Shown here piece by piece: positions 8,392 to 17,157 of a stretch of DNA of 35,042 nt; position 1 is the first letter of the stretch, and every line of letters starts with the position of its first letter. The translations under genes and the position numbers were made by a program. The DNA is from Candidatus Poribacteria bacterium. Its GTDB lineage: Bacteria > Poribacteria > WGA-4E > JAJRTO01. Location: positions 1 to 35,042 of the forward strand of contig JAJRTO010000491.1 in assembly GCA_024278235.1 (NCBI GenBank), in the 5' to 3' direction. The notes under the pieces were generated by a model that searched no databases, had not been told where the DNA came from, and worked only from the letters and a program-made list of their open reading frames with translations.

Positions 8392-9945
8392 ATGAAATTC
8401 AGACGCAAGATTGTGTCTCGTATGAGCTATAGCACCACCAATTTCCTGGTGGTGTACTTCGTTGTGGGGATCCTTGCGCTACTCTTACTATCAGTGACCT
8501 ATATCTCATACGTCGTGAAAAGGCTGAATCAGAGCCAGATCGAACAGGTACGACCACTAGCGGATCTCGCAGCTATCATCCCCTCTATCGAGGACAAGAC
8601 CTTTTCACAAGCACTCGATAAGATCTTTAAGGAACTATGGGGAAACAGCCGTCTTTCCTTCATCATTGAAGATAAAGAAAATGGAACAATTGTCAAGGCA
8701 CGTGGTGTCGACCCTGTGATCGACAGAAAACTGGACACTTCAAATGTCGGTGTGGAGGCTCTGAATCCGGAAGAAGCCAAGAAATTACAGAAAGCCCTTG
8801 AACGCATGAAGGACACGGCTGCGGCGGATGGGCATGGTGGTTCTATTCCAAGCGTTGCCTACCTGGATGAGGGGCGTCAAACAATCGGACACTTCTATTT
8901 TGGCAAAGTAGCTCCTGAACGGATGGATAGATTGCCCTTTGTGATTACGGATTACGAAGGGAATCTTATCGCATGGCGCATCTGGAAGAATTTCACCAAG
9001 ATCGAGCAGGCGAGCGAAGTTGAGATTGTTCAGGCAGAGGCATTGAGACGCCAGGCTGATGTCGAGAACCGTGTTGCAGCGATCCAGTTGAATCCACCAG
9101 CACATCAAGGCAACCTCTACTACGAAGTTGCCAAGCATTATGAGTTGATGCTGATGCCTTATGCGCAAATGTTGCTTATTGGTGCTTTCCTTGCGATAGG
9201 TATTGTCTTCTATCACAACAAGAAACGCCATGAACAGGCTGCCATCTGGGGTGGTCTGGCCCGCGAGACAGCCCATCAATTGGGGACACCAATCTCAGCA
9301 CTGATGGGATGGATCGAAGTCATTGGAGAACATGCAGACACGATGGCATCTCCTTCCCTGCAATACATCCATGAGCAGATGCAAGGAGATATCGCACGTT
9401 TGCAGAAGATCAATGCACGCTTCGGTAAGATTGGGACCGAGCCCAAACGTGGGCTGGTGGATGTCAGCGAGATCATCCGGGAGGTCGCGCTATACTTTGA
9501 GAAGCGAATGCCCAGCAGAAATCGCCAGGTCAAGATCCTATTACCAACCGTGAAACCTCCTCTCATCTTGGGGAATCAGGAATTACTTCAGTGGGTTTTC
9601 GAGAATCTAATCAAAAACTCATTAGATGCCATGGATAAAAATCGGGGAAATATTCAATTTGAGATTCAGGTCTTTCCCAGAAAGAAACAGATTGTGATTA
9701 TCTATAGCGATAACGGCCGAGGCATTCCACGGAAAGATAGGAAGAAAATCTTCCTCCCAGGGCACACAACGAAGAAGCATGGCTGGGGGTTGGGTCTCAC
9801 ATTGGCAAAACGCATCATTGAAGATTATCATTATGGGACTATCTACTTAACGAATAGCAGCCCTGAGAAGACAACCTTCGAGATCCGTCTCCCCATCGCT
9901 GAACAATCACATGAGATACTCAAAGGAGAAAGTATTGCAGGATAG
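8392..9945 (+). CDS. Membrane sensor histidine kinase (PorY-like partner of the following regulator)
   Basis: 517 residues. TM1 lies at about 17-42, and an extracytoplasmic domain of roughly 210 residues follows with no domain I can name. TM2 is at about 255-277 (MLLIGAFLAIGIVFY). The cytoplasmic core has an H box (ETAHQLGTPISALMGW, phospho-accepting His near 294), an N box (ENLIKNSLDAM near 403), G1 DNGRGIP, an F-box-like KIFLPGHTTK and G2 GWGLGLTLAKRI. There is no clear HAMP or PAS domain, and the dimer helix follows TM2 almost directly. It would autophosphorylate on signal and pass the phosphate to the response regulator encoded next. The two genes overlap, which implies translational coupling. 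HisKA sequence resembles the kinases paired with PorX-type regulators. Kinase function is firm; the signal is unknown. Confidence 0.9.
   Translation: MKFRRKIVSRMSYSTTNFLVVYFVVGILALLLLSVTYISYVVKRLNQSQIEQVRPLADLAAIIPSIEDKTFSQALDKIFKELWGNSRLSFIIEDKENGTIVKARGVDPVIDRKLDTSNVGVEALNPEEAKKLQKALERMKDTAAADGHGGSIPSVAYLDEGRQTIGHFYFGKVAPERMDRLPFVITDYEGNLIAWRIWKNFTKIEQASEVEIVQAEALRRQADVENRVAAIQLNPPAHQGNLYYEVAKHYELMLMPYAQMLLIGAFLAIGIVFYHNKKRHEQAAIWGGLARETAHQLGTPISALMGWIEVIGEHADTMASPSLQYIHEQMQGDIARLQKINARFGKIGTEPKRGLVDVSEIIREVALYFEKRMPSRNRQVKILLPTVKPPLILGNQELLQWVFENLIKNSLDAMDKNRGNIQFEIQVFPRKKQIVIIYSDNGRGIPRKDRKKIFLPGHTTKKHGWGLGLTLAKRIIEDYHYGTIYLTNSSPEKTTFEIRLPIAEQSHEILKGESIAG
9922..9928 (+). promoter_or_regulatory. 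Ribosome binding site that favours a TTG start for the PglZ regulator
   Basis: AAAGGAG sits six bases before TTG at 9935, inside the last codons of the kinase. The ATG at 9911 has no such site and lies upstream of it. The TTG gives a product starting MQDRPRRILWVDDE, the usual beginning of a receiver domain. Confidence 0.65.
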
Positions 9946-11497
9946 ACCTCGACGTATTCTATGGGTGGACGATGAGATCGAATCTCTCAAATCGCATGTC
10001 TTCTCACTCAGCACCAAAGGCTACTCGCTCACTCCTGTGTCGAACGGTGATGATGCCCTCTCTCTACTGCAAGAAGAAGTATACGATGCGGTCTTATTGG
10101 ATCAAATGATGCCGGGGCAAGATGGCATCACGACACTCGAAGGCATCCGCAGGATATGTCCTCAATTGCCTGTGATCATGGTCACACAAAGCAGCGATGA
10201 CCAACTGATCGATGAGGCTTTGAGTAAACAGGTCGATGATTTCCTTGTCAAGCCACTCACCCCAGGTCAAATCGCCTCGACCCTGAAGCGGGTTCTCCAG
10301 CAGAACCAGTTGGTTGCGGATCAGATGCCTCAACGATATATATCCAGTTTCAGCGATATCCAAATGGCCAAGCAGAGGGATCCCGACTGGCGCGCATGGA
10401 TTGACATCTATGTAAAGTTAGCAGAGTGGGATATTCATTTTGACCAAACGAGTGATAAGGGATTGAGCGAGACCCACCAGGAACTCAAAAAAGAATGTAA
10501 CGCCCTATTTTCCCGCTATGTGGAAAACAACTATGCTCACTGGATACGTGGGACCGATGCTCCGGTCCTCTCCGTCGATGTTTTGGAGCAGTATGTGGCC
10601 CCGCATCTGCGCGATGGCATGCCGGTCTACTTTGTGCTCATCGATTGCCTCCGACTAGACCAATGGCTCGCAATTGAATCTCTGCTCCAGCCTTATTTCC
10701 AGATGGAGTATGCATATTATTACTCTATTCTTCCGAGTGCGACGCTCTACTCAAGGAACGCCATCTTCAGTGGTCTGTACCCAAAACAGATCGCTGATCG
10801 CTATCCACAGTTCTGGCAAGAAGATCCCGAGGAAGAAACCAGCACCAATCGACATGAAAAGCAACTGATGCGGATGAAACTCGCCGATCTCGGATTGGAT
10901 CTTAAGCCGGAAGCACGTTATTTCAAAATCTTTGACGTCCGTGGAAGCGAAGAATACCTGCACCAGGTTTCAACGGTGCACCGCATCAGTCTATCCGCGT
11001 TGGTCGTGAATTTCATCGATATTCTGACACACAAGCGTTCACAGATCGATATTCTCCAGGAAATAGCCCCCAATGAAGCTGCTTTTCGTTCCCTGACCAA
11101 ATCGTGGTTTGCCCACTCCACTGTATTCGATATCCTCAAAATGATGTCTCAGAAGGAAGTGGTTGTCGTAGTGACTTCGGATCATGGGTCCGTCCTGGGG
11201 AATCGTGCCTCTCGTGTCTTTGCAAATCGGGAGACGACCACCAGTTTACGTTTCAAGACAGGGGATGATCTCGGCTGCAATCGCGATGAAGCCATGTATG
11301 TGACCCGGCCGTCGAAGTATCAACTGCCGGCGGAGACATCCAAGAAAGATTACATTTTTGCCAAGGAAGATTTCTATTTTGTTTATCCAAATCAGTTTCA
11401 CGAGTATAAACGTCAGTTTCGGGGAGGATTCCAACATGGTGGGATCTCTATGGAAGAGTTGATTTTACCCATCATCACGATGACCCCTCATCACTAA
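9935..11497 (+). CDS. porX: PorX-type response regulator: receiver domain plus PglZ domain
   Basis: I choose TTG 9935 (520 residues) over ATG 9911 (528) because of the AAAGGAG just before it. Residues 8-125 are a receiver domain: RILWVDDE acidic pocket, phospho-acceptor Asp56 in VLLDQMMPGQDG, and the conserved Lys in FLVKPLTP. A helical linker follows. From about residue 225 a PglZ alkaline-phosphatase-fold domain appears, with YFVLIDCLRLDQW, SATLYSRNAIFSGL (probable nucleophile Thr) and VVVVTSDHGSVLG (metal ligands Asp/His). This is the architecture of PorX, which in Bacteroidetes controls type IX secretion through oligonucleotide phosphodiesterase activity. Here it is directly coupled to a kinase gene. 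Architecture is clear; the regulated process in this organism is inferred only by homology. Confidence 0.85.
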   Translation: MQDRPRRILWVDDEIESLKSHVFSLSTKGYSLTPVSNGDDALSLLQEEVYDAVLLDQMMPGQDGITTLEGIRRICPQLPVIMVTQSSDDQLIDEALSKQVDDFLVKPLTPGQIASTLKRVLQQNQLVADQMPQRYISSFSDIQMAKQRDPDWRAWIDIYVKLAEWDIHFDQTSDKGLSETHQELKKECNALFSRYVENNYAHWIRGTDAPVLSVDVLEQYVAPHLRDGMPVYFVLIDCLRLDQWLAIESLLQPYFQMEYAYYYSILPSATLYSRNAIFSGLYPKQIADRYPQFWQEDPEEETSTNRHEKQLMRMKLADLGLDLKPEARYFKIFDVRGSEEYLHQVSTVHRISLSALVVNFIDILTHKRSQIDILQEIAPNEAAFRSLTKSWFAHSTVFDILKMMSQKEVVVVVTSDHGSVLGNRASRVFANRETTTSLRFKTGDDLGCNRDEAMYVTRPSKYQLPAETSKKDYIFAKEDFYFVYPNQFHEYKRQFRGGFQHGGISMEELILPIITMTPHH

Positions 11498-11747
11498 GAA
11501 TTTGTGCATTTTTGCAGGTGCAAAAGCAAGATTAGAAGCTCAATAGCATCTCTAAAAAACGGGCCTAACGAACAGAAAGTAAGCGTTTAGTAGGAAAGGA
11601 TCGACAGAAAGATCTGCTTTAGGGAGAGATCATGCATATTGGCCACTGAATTCTTACATCGTAGAGAACCGAGTCTCTAGGTCGTACCCTGCAAGAATGC
11701 CTCAACACACTGGCCTGCGCCCGTGTGGTTCAGGACAGGAGGCAGGA

Positions 11748-13286
11748 ATGCTCAAGGAAATCATTGTTTCAGTTGATGAATATGAAACCAGAGTTGCGCT
11801 ACTTGAAGATAAGGCGCTTGTCGAAATCTATCGGGAACCCAGAGGGGAACACCGAATTCTCAGAAACATCTACAAGGGACGAGTCAGCAGCATACTTCCA
11901 GGAATTCAGGTCGCGTTTGTTGACATCGGCATGGATCGGAACGCGTTCTTACATGTGTCTGACGTGTATCAACATCCACCCAGAGATGAAGAATGGGACC
12001 ACGAAGATCCAGAGATTGCCAGCGATACGGATACCATGCCACCAAATGTGGCGCGCCCCTCTGTTGAGGAACTTTTGCACAAGAACCAGGAGATCCTGGT
12101 ACAAATCCACAAAGAGTCGATAGGAAAGAAAGGGCCTCGTGTCACAGCTCATCTGACGTTACCGGGCCGCTACTTGGTTTTTATGCCAACGCTGGAGAAT
12201 ATTGGTGTTTCGCGTAGGATCGAAACACCTGAAGAACGCCAGCGACTCAAGGAACTCGTACAGCAGATACGACCAGAACCACTTGGCTTCATCATTCGTA
12301 CTGCGGCTGAAGGCAAGGGGGAGAAAGAATTCCAGCGAGAGATCAAATTTCTGATGCAAGACTGGAATCAGATCACTGAGAAGGCTCAGTCTGTCTCAGC
12401 CCCCGCACTGATTCATGAAGATCTGAGTTTGCTCTTTCGTACGATACGCGATCTGTTTACAGAGGATGTCGCAGAACTCGTGATCGATTCCAGGGAAGCT
12501 CATAAGCAGATCATGGACTACCTGGAGGATATCCTACCACATCTCAAACAGAAGGTGCGCCACTACACCCGCAAGGAACCGATCTTCGAACATTACAACA
12601 TCGAGAAAGAGATCAAGCGTGCTCTCAAGCAGAAGATTTGGCTCAAATGCGGCGGGCATATCGTGATCGATCAGACGGAGGCCATGGTCGCAATCGATGT
12701 CAACACAGGGAAATACGTTGGCAAGGCAGATCCCGATGATACCATCCTCAAAACCAACCTGGAGGCCGTCGAGGAGATCACGCGACAGATACGCTTACGT
12801 GATATTGGTGGGATCATTATACTTGATCTCATCGATATGGATGAGCAGAAACACAAAAAGCAGGTGCTAGAAGCGCTGGAGCAGGCCCTGAAACGAGATC
12901 GGGCTCGTACCAATATCATCGAGTTTACAGAGCTTGGATTGGTCGAGATGACCCGCCAACGGTCACGCCCGAGCCTCAAGACCATGCTCTGTCAAAGTTG
13001 CCCCTACTGCAATGGCAGTGGCAGTATTCTCTCCGAAGAAACGATCACGACTGAGATCATGCGAGCCATACGCAAGATCGCCTCCAAAGTTGGCGACCAG
13101 GGATTAAAAGTCATTGCCAATGAAGCCATTGCGATTCGCCTGTTGGAGGTGGACAAAGAGCGGATGAAGGCTCTGGCGGCAAAACTTGACTTCCCGATTG
13201 AAGTCGAGGGAGATCCCGATCTGCACATGGAAGATTATCGGATACTCTCCCTACAGAACAACCAGGAAGTATACTTGCATTACTGA
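11748..13286 (+). CDS. rng: Ribonuclease G/E family endoribonuclease
   Basis: The frame opens earlier (11697), but ATG 11748 has AGGAGG (11737-11742) five bases before it and gives the usual start MLKEIIVSVDEYETRVALLE. 512 residues, close to the size of RNase G without the long RNase E tail. An S1 domain with the usual G/E start is at about 36-140 (IYKGRVSSILPGIQVAFVDIG). The catalytic core carries both metal-binding aspartates (MVAIDVNTGKYVGK and GIIILDLIDM), and the Zn-link motif is CQSCPYC. It cleaves single-stranded A/U-rich RNA, acting in 16S rRNA maturation and mRNA decay. The 250 bases upstream contain only small hairpins (for example AGAGA/TCTCT near 11660-11680), so a long leader is possible. 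Function is firm. Confidence 0.93.
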   Translation: MLKEIIVSVDEYETRVALLEDKALVEIYREPRGEHRILRNIYKGRVSSILPGIQVAFVDIGMDRNAFLHVSDVYQHPPRDEEWDHEDPEIASDTDTMPPNVARPSVEELLHKNQEILVQIHKESIGKKGPRVTAHLTLPGRYLVFMPTLENIGVSRRIETPEERQRLKELVQQIRPEPLGFIIRTAAEGKGEKEFQREIKFLMQDWNQITEKAQSVSAPALIHEDLSLLFRTIRDLFTEDVAELVIDSREAHKQIMDYLEDILPHLKQKVRHYTRKEPIFEHYNIEKEIKRALKQKIWLKCGGHIVIDQTEAMVAIDVNTGKYVGKADPDDTILKTNLEAVEEITRQIRLRDIGGIIILDLIDMDEQKHKKQVLEALEQALKRDRARTNIIEFTELGLVEMTRQRSRPSLKTMLCQSCPYCNGSGSILSEETITTEIMRAIRKIASKVGDQGLKVIANEAIAIRLLEVDKERMKALAAKLDFPIEVEGDPDLHMEDYRILSLQNNQEVYLHY

Positions 13287-13373
13287 AGGGATGTACTGAC
13301 GCACCGTGGCCTGGCAGACACCGATGTTCTATTTGTGGCAAAGCCGAATACCGATATCGAAACGAGGGATCCG

Positions 13374-14153
13374 ATGATCTACAAAATGATGGTGGCTCTT
13401 GGGCCAAATCCACATGACCACAAGGCGTTGGAATATGCATGTCAGTTGAGTGCACGACTCGGTGCTCATCTGGTCTGTGGTCTATTTATGGATATGCCAC
13501 GAGATCCGGAGGAAGCGGCGAAGCGAAAGAATGTCATCAATCCTAAGCCTATCCTGGGGGCCGCCAATAGTATTTGTGCCGAATACAATGTGACCCCTAA
13601 CATTCGCACGATCTCTGGCACATCTGCTGAGAGAGTCTGTCAGCAGATGCACATAGCGGATCTGCTCATCATGAGGATTCCTGAATCTCTCAAGAAGGAT
13701 GGTTTGCGGTTAGTCTATGACAGGTTGGACAGGGTGCTTCTGCGGATCACCAAACCTGCATTGATCGTGCACGAAAACACACGACCATTGGAACGACTGC
13801 TTGTGGTCTACGACGGGGATTTCTACTCTCAGCGTGCCCTGCAACTCTCATTGGAGATTTGTATGCGCACCCAGGCGACGATGACATGCCTATCGATTGC
13901 TCACACAGAGCCGTTGGTAGGTGGACTAACGCAGGAGGTGAAAGAGTATCTGGAATTCTACGATGGTCCTGTGGGGTATCTTGAAGAAGTTGGCAAATCG
14001 GTGACCCATATCCTGGAGGGGGCAAAACAGGCGGAGGCGGATCTGATCGTGCTGGGAGCGACAAAACGTGGTCGACTGTATGAGATCATCTTCAATAGCA
14101 TTACCGAAAGCGTGGTGAAGCTGGCAAATCATGCGGTGTTGGTGTGCCGCTGA
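13374..14153 (+). CDS. Universal stress protein with two tandem Usp domains
   Basis: ATG 13374 is chosen over the earlier GTG (13335) because GAGGG precedes it and it starts directly at the first Usp strand (MIYKMMVALGPNPHDHKALE). 259 residues in two Usp halves: 1-130 and about 133-259. The second half begins LLVVYDGDFYSQRALQLSLE and ends with a nucleotide-binding-like loop LIVLGATKRGRLYEIIFNSI TESVVK, a variant of G-x2-G-x9-G-S/T. The first half has lost that loop, so only the second is likely to bind ATP or another nucleotide. The gene is 87 bases after rng and 9 bases before the rhomboid gene on the same strand, suggesting one transcript. Exact role is unknown. Confidence 0.8.
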   Translation: MIYKMMVALGPNPHDHKALEYACQLSARLGAHLVCGLFMDMPRDPEEAAKRKNVINPKPILGAANSICAEYNVTPNIRTISGTSAERVCQQMHIADLLIMRIPESLKKDGLRLVYDRLDRVLLRITKPALIVHENTRPLERLLVVYDGDFYSQRALQLSLEICMRTQATMTCLSIAHTEPLVGGLTQEVKEYLEFYDGPVGYLEEVGKSVTHILEGAKQAEADLIVLGATKRGRLYEIIFNSITESVVKLANHAVLVCR

Positions 14154-14162
14154 GAGAAAACG

Positions 14163-14864
14163 ATGATACCATTGCGTGATAGCATCCCCTCACGGACGTA
14201 TCCTACGGTCAATACTTTCCTCGTCCTGGTTAACGGCCTGGTTTTCCTCTATGAAGCGTTTCTCGGTTCTGGTCTTGACGAATTCATTCGCACTTTTGGC
14301 GTGGTGCCTCTCCGGTATTTCTATCTGAGAGAGGCTTATCCGAGCGAGATCTTTGATAGTTTCCTGCCTTTTTTCACCTCGATGTTTCTGCACGGTGGAT
14401 GGTTGCACGTCATGGGCAACATGCTATTCCTCTGGATTTTCGGTGATAATGTCGAGGATCGGCTTGGACATGCGCGCTACCTGCTATTTTATATCGTGTG
14501 CGGGGTTGCGGCCGCCTTTACGCAGGTGTATACCCACCCATCGAGCGGTGTTCCAATGGTGGGAGCCAGCGGAGCCATTGCTGGCGTGATGGGAGCTTAT
14601 CTGCTACTTTATCCGCGAGCACGCATATTGACATTGGTGCCTATCTTCTTCTTTGTGAGCTTTATTGAAATCCCCGCCATTCTGTTCCTCGGTTTCTGGT
14701 TCCTCTTACAGTTTTTCAGCGGTCTGTTCAGTCTGGGGGTGGGCGTCGAGACCGGGGTTGCGTGGTGGGCTCATATTGGCGGCTTCATGGCCGGCCTGCT
14801 CGTCATATTGGTCAGTCCCAAGCGTTACGGCCGCCGTCTCTACCCTGACGACTATTGGCCGTAG
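14163..14864 (+). CDS. Rhomboid family intramembrane serine protease
   Basis: 233 residues, six membrane segments. The N-terminal PLRDSIPSRTYPTVNTFLVLVNG is the usual start of the bacterial rhomboid subgroup. After the first helix come HGGWLHVMGNMLFLWIFGDN (the H-x2-N-type stretch lining the active site), then VGASGAIAGVMGAYL with catalytic Ser136, and AHIGGFMAGLL with catalytic His204. It cleaves transmembrane substrates within the inner membrane. The last residues RYGRRLYPDDYWP are cytosolic. It ends 6 bases before the stop of the convergent aldolase-like gene, with no terminator hairpin visible between them. Confidence 0.9.
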   Translation: MIPLRDSIPSRTYPTVNTFLVLVNGLVFLYEAFLGSGLDEFIRTFGVVPLRYFYLREAYPSEIFDSFLPFFTSMFLHGGWLHVMGNMLFLWIFGDNVEDRLGHARYLLFYIVCGVAAAFTQVYTHPSSGVPMVGASGAIAGVMGAYLLLYPRARILTLVPIFFFVSFIEIPAILFLGFWFLLQFFSGLFSLGVGVETGVAWWAHIGGFMAGLLVILVSPKRYGRRLYPDDYWP

Positions 14865-14869
14865 CCGAC

Positions 14870-15913
14870 TCATTGCACTCTGCCTCTACCTGCAATCCTC
14901 CAGATCGCTTCCACCGTTTCACCGCGCACTGCAACCATCGTATCGTGCAGATTCGTCGTCATGCCGGCGTGCAACGGGATCACGGACAGATGTTCACCGA
15001 CATGAAACCGGTGAGAACATTCGCTCACGTTCACATGGCCATGTTCCACGGACATTCCATAGATTTCCGCATCAGGGTATTCGATAATACGTCCATACGG
15101 TCTGGGCGGATATGAAGTGAATGTCTTCTGACCACCATCGATGATGACACGTTCCCGGGTGGGAGTACTGACCACCGTGCAGAGGAGACGGATCGGATTT
15201 CGTTCAGGACGAAGTTGATGGGAACCCTGGATGCGGGTCCTGCCTTCAAAAGCATAAGATCCACTGCGATGCTCGTTACATCCGATCTCCCTGGAAACCT
15301 CTTCGGCTCCGGTGCCACCTCCGCTGATGATGGACGTACACAGGCCGCTTCGATCCAACAGGGACAAGGTTTCTTGCAGGAACGATTTGGCTGCATGTCT
15401 GCTTGGATATGTCATGACTCCCTGGAACTCCAGACCTGGCGACTGAGAGATCATCTGCGCCAGTTTCAACGCCGCTTGAGGTGACTGCACACCGCACCGT
15501 CGTCCACCGGTGTCTAGCTCGACGACAGCCCTGACCTTCACCCCTTCACTTTCCGCTTGCTCGGAGATTTCCAGGGCTGTGTCTTCAGAGTCGCATGCAA
15601 CCGTGACCGTTGCTTGTCGGACAAGGCGAAGCAAGCGTTCCACCTTGATTCTACCAACAATGTTGTAGAGGATGAGAACATCGTCAAGTCCGGCAGCCAC
15701 CATGGCTTCCGCCTCACCCAGTTTCTGGCAGCAAATCCCAATCGCTCCGAGTTGCATCTGCCATTGGGCAATTTCAGGGACTTTATGGGTTTTGGTATGG
15801 GGGCGCAGCGCAATTCCAAGATCGTGGCAATGCATCGCCATCCCCTTCAGATTGGCTTCCAACACATCCAGATCGCACAACAATGCAGGTGTATCGAGGT
15901 CATCGATCTTCAT
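14870..15913 (-). CDS. PLP-dependent D-threonine aldolase / D-serine dehydratase-like enzyme
   Basis: ATG 15913 is preferred to ATG 15946: the promoter at 15958-15986 would start transcription only a few bases before 15946, and AGGGA lies upstream of 15913. 347 residues. Residues 1-235 form an alanine-racemase-like barrel, opening IDDLDTPALLCDLDVLEANL with the PLP lysine in RPHTKTHK (Lys41). SIISGGGTGAEE is the phosphate-binding turn. The C-terminal beta domain contains PLHAGMTTNLHD, the place where the family has the divalent metal site His-x-Cys or His-x-Asp; here the third residue is Gly. Members cleave D-threonine-type beta-hydroxy amino acids or dehydrate D-serine. Family is clear, but the reaction is not, given the changed ligand. 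Confidence 0.8.
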   Translation of the reverse strand: MKIDDLDTPALLCDLDVLEANLKGMAMHCHDLGIALRPHTKTHKVPEIAQWQMQLGAIGICCQKLGEAEAMVAAGLDDVLILYNIVGRIKVERLLRLVRQATVTVACDSEDTALEISEQAESEGVKVRAVVELDTGGRRCGVQSPQAALKLAQMISQSPGLEFQGVMTYPSRHAAKSFLQETLSLLDRSGLCTSIISGGGTGAEEVSREIGCNEHRSGSYAFEGRTRIQGSHQLRPERNPIRLLCTVVSTPTRERVIIDGGQKTFTSYPPRPYGRIIEYPDAEIYGMSVEHGHVNVSECSHRFHVGEHLSVIPLHAGMTTNLHDTMVAVRGETVEAIWRIAGRGRVQ

Positions 15914-15957
15914 CGTATTTCCCTGGTTGGTCAAGCCCACGTTCATTGCCAGAGGAT

Positions 15958-15986
15958 ATTATAGCACGGCTCGCTTTGAGATCCAA
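15958..15986 (-). promoter_or_regulatory. Promoter for the D-threonine aldolase-like gene
   Basis: Minus strand: -35 TTGGAT (15981-15986), 17-base spacer, -10 TATAAT (15958-15963, perfect). It is back to back with the plus-strand promoter at 16009-16038. Confidence 0.7.
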
Positions 15987-16008
15987 TAGCGCTGACAAGG
16001 GAAAACCA

Positions 16009-16038
16009 TTGACAACTCTGACAGGGTCATGCTATGAT
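16009..16038 (+). promoter_or_regulatory. Promoter for the secreted beta-sandwich gene pair
   Basis: -35 TTGACA (16009-16014, perfect), 18-base spacer, -10 TATGAT (16033-16038), about 89 bases before the GTG start at 16127. CATGCTATGAT is shared with the malectin-like gene promoter. Confidence 0.75.
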
Positions 16039-16126
16039 ACCTATGAAATGGGGGAGACTGCTGATCCGGCATGTCTCACAATAGTGCTTTGGTTTGCTCG
16101 CGTCATTTGCTCGAAGGAGGCATACA

Positions 16127-17032
16127 GTGTATAGGAAGTTCATAGGAAGCATAGTGATTTGCGTCGCACTGGCATGGGTGCCATCGGTTCTCGCTGTAGG
16201 TGGATGGGCAGATCCCGACGGAGGTTGGGATCTCGTTATTGATTTTGATGATTATCCCGATCCACTCCTGGCCGATGATAACGCGGCCCTCGATGGTAAC
16301 TGGAGCCATGATAATGGTTCCGATCAGTGGGATGGAAGTCGACCTGGTGAAGGTAACCCAGGCGGTGTTGCACTTGAAATTGTCCCCGGTGGCAGTGAAG
16401 ATGGCAGTGATGCCGTCGTGTTGACCCTTGAAGACACTGGTGATCCGCGCAACGATGGGTTCGCAGATCCAGGGAGCAATCGTAAGATGTACTTTGTCCA
16501 GGATCTCGGCTCCCCGGGAGTCAGTATCTTCGATGCAGGTGTTACTCTGGCTGCCCGTTGGCGTATCCATCCCAATCCTACAGAAGCACCTTCTGATGGC
16601 TACACACTTCATGACGGTGGCAAGGGACAGATCGGCGTCGTTTCCGAAGTTGGTGGTGTCGTCAATGTCTCGATGGCACTCGATACGGGTGTACTTAACT
16701 TCGTGGGTGACAATCAACTGGCAGGCATCAACGATACCGATTTTCAAGCCGTTTGGTTGACAGCAATCAACGTTGCCGATGGAGTCCAGGTGGATATCTA
16801 TCTGAACGGATCTGACTCCGCCGCTTTTTCAGGCGTTGTAACCCCCGGAGATGGAAGTGATGGTAGTCTGGAAAATTATCTGGCTGTCGGCCTGGGATCA
16901 ACGGGCCGTGATGGTGCAATTCAGATAGACTCCATTAGTTACAGAAACGGTGTGTTTGCACCGGCTGTTGGGACGGCTGTGGAGCCTGTCGGCAAGTTAG
17001 CCACTCAATGGGGCGCACTCAAGAGCCAGTAG
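16127..17032 (+). CDS. Secreted beta-sandwich (ConA-like) protein with conserved C-terminal tail
   Basis: The start is GTG 16127, six bases after GAAGGAGG; the longer frame (16094) would put extra residues before a good signal peptide (YRKFIGSIVICVALAWVPSV, cut near LAVGG). 301 residues. I recognise no named domain. The mature part is rich in Asp, Gly and aromatic beta strands (GGWDLVIDFDDYPDPLLADD, WRIHPNPTEAP, VQVDIYLNGSDSAAFSG, IQIDSISYRNGVFAP). The layout resembles jelly-roll proteins of the concanavalin A-like superfamily, where the last strand describes a line such as IDSISYRNG. The end AVEPVGKLATQWGALKSQ matches the tail of four other secreted proteins here. It is probably co-transcribed with the LamG gene 125 bases downstream. 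Confidence 0.55.
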   Translation: MYRKFIGSIVICVALAWVPSVLAVGGWADPDGGWDLVIDFDDYPDPLLADDNAALDGNWSHDNGSDQWDGSRPGEGNPGGVALEIVPGGSEDGSDAVVLTLEDTGDPRNDGFADPGSNRKMYFVQDLGSPGVSIFDAGVTLAARWRIHPNPTEAPSDGYTLHDGGKGQIGVVSEVGGVVNVSMALDTGVLNFVGDNQLAGINDTDFQAVWLTAINVADGVQVDIYLNGSDSAAFSGVVTPGDGSDGSLENYLAVGLGSTGRDGAIQIDSISYRNGVFAPAVGTAVEPVGKLATQWGALKSQ

Positions 17033-17056
17033 AAGATATCCATCTCCTTCGTGTTC

Positions 17057-17127
17057 GGGAATTCTGGTAATTCCCTGCGTGGGAATCTCTCAGGAAGTGG
17101 GGAGAAACTGTTGAACCTACTTCCTGA
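17057..17127. other. Two hairpins between the secreted genes
   Basis: GGGAATT/AATTCCC (17057-17063 and 17069-17075, 5-base loop) and TCAGGAAGT/ACTTCCTGA (17090-17098 and 17119-17127, 20-base loop). Neither is followed by a T run, so they are more likely mRNA stabilisers or a partial attenuator than a full terminator. Confidence 0.45.
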
Positions 17128-17157
17128 GCAAATCTATATTTCGAGAAGGAGGAAATC

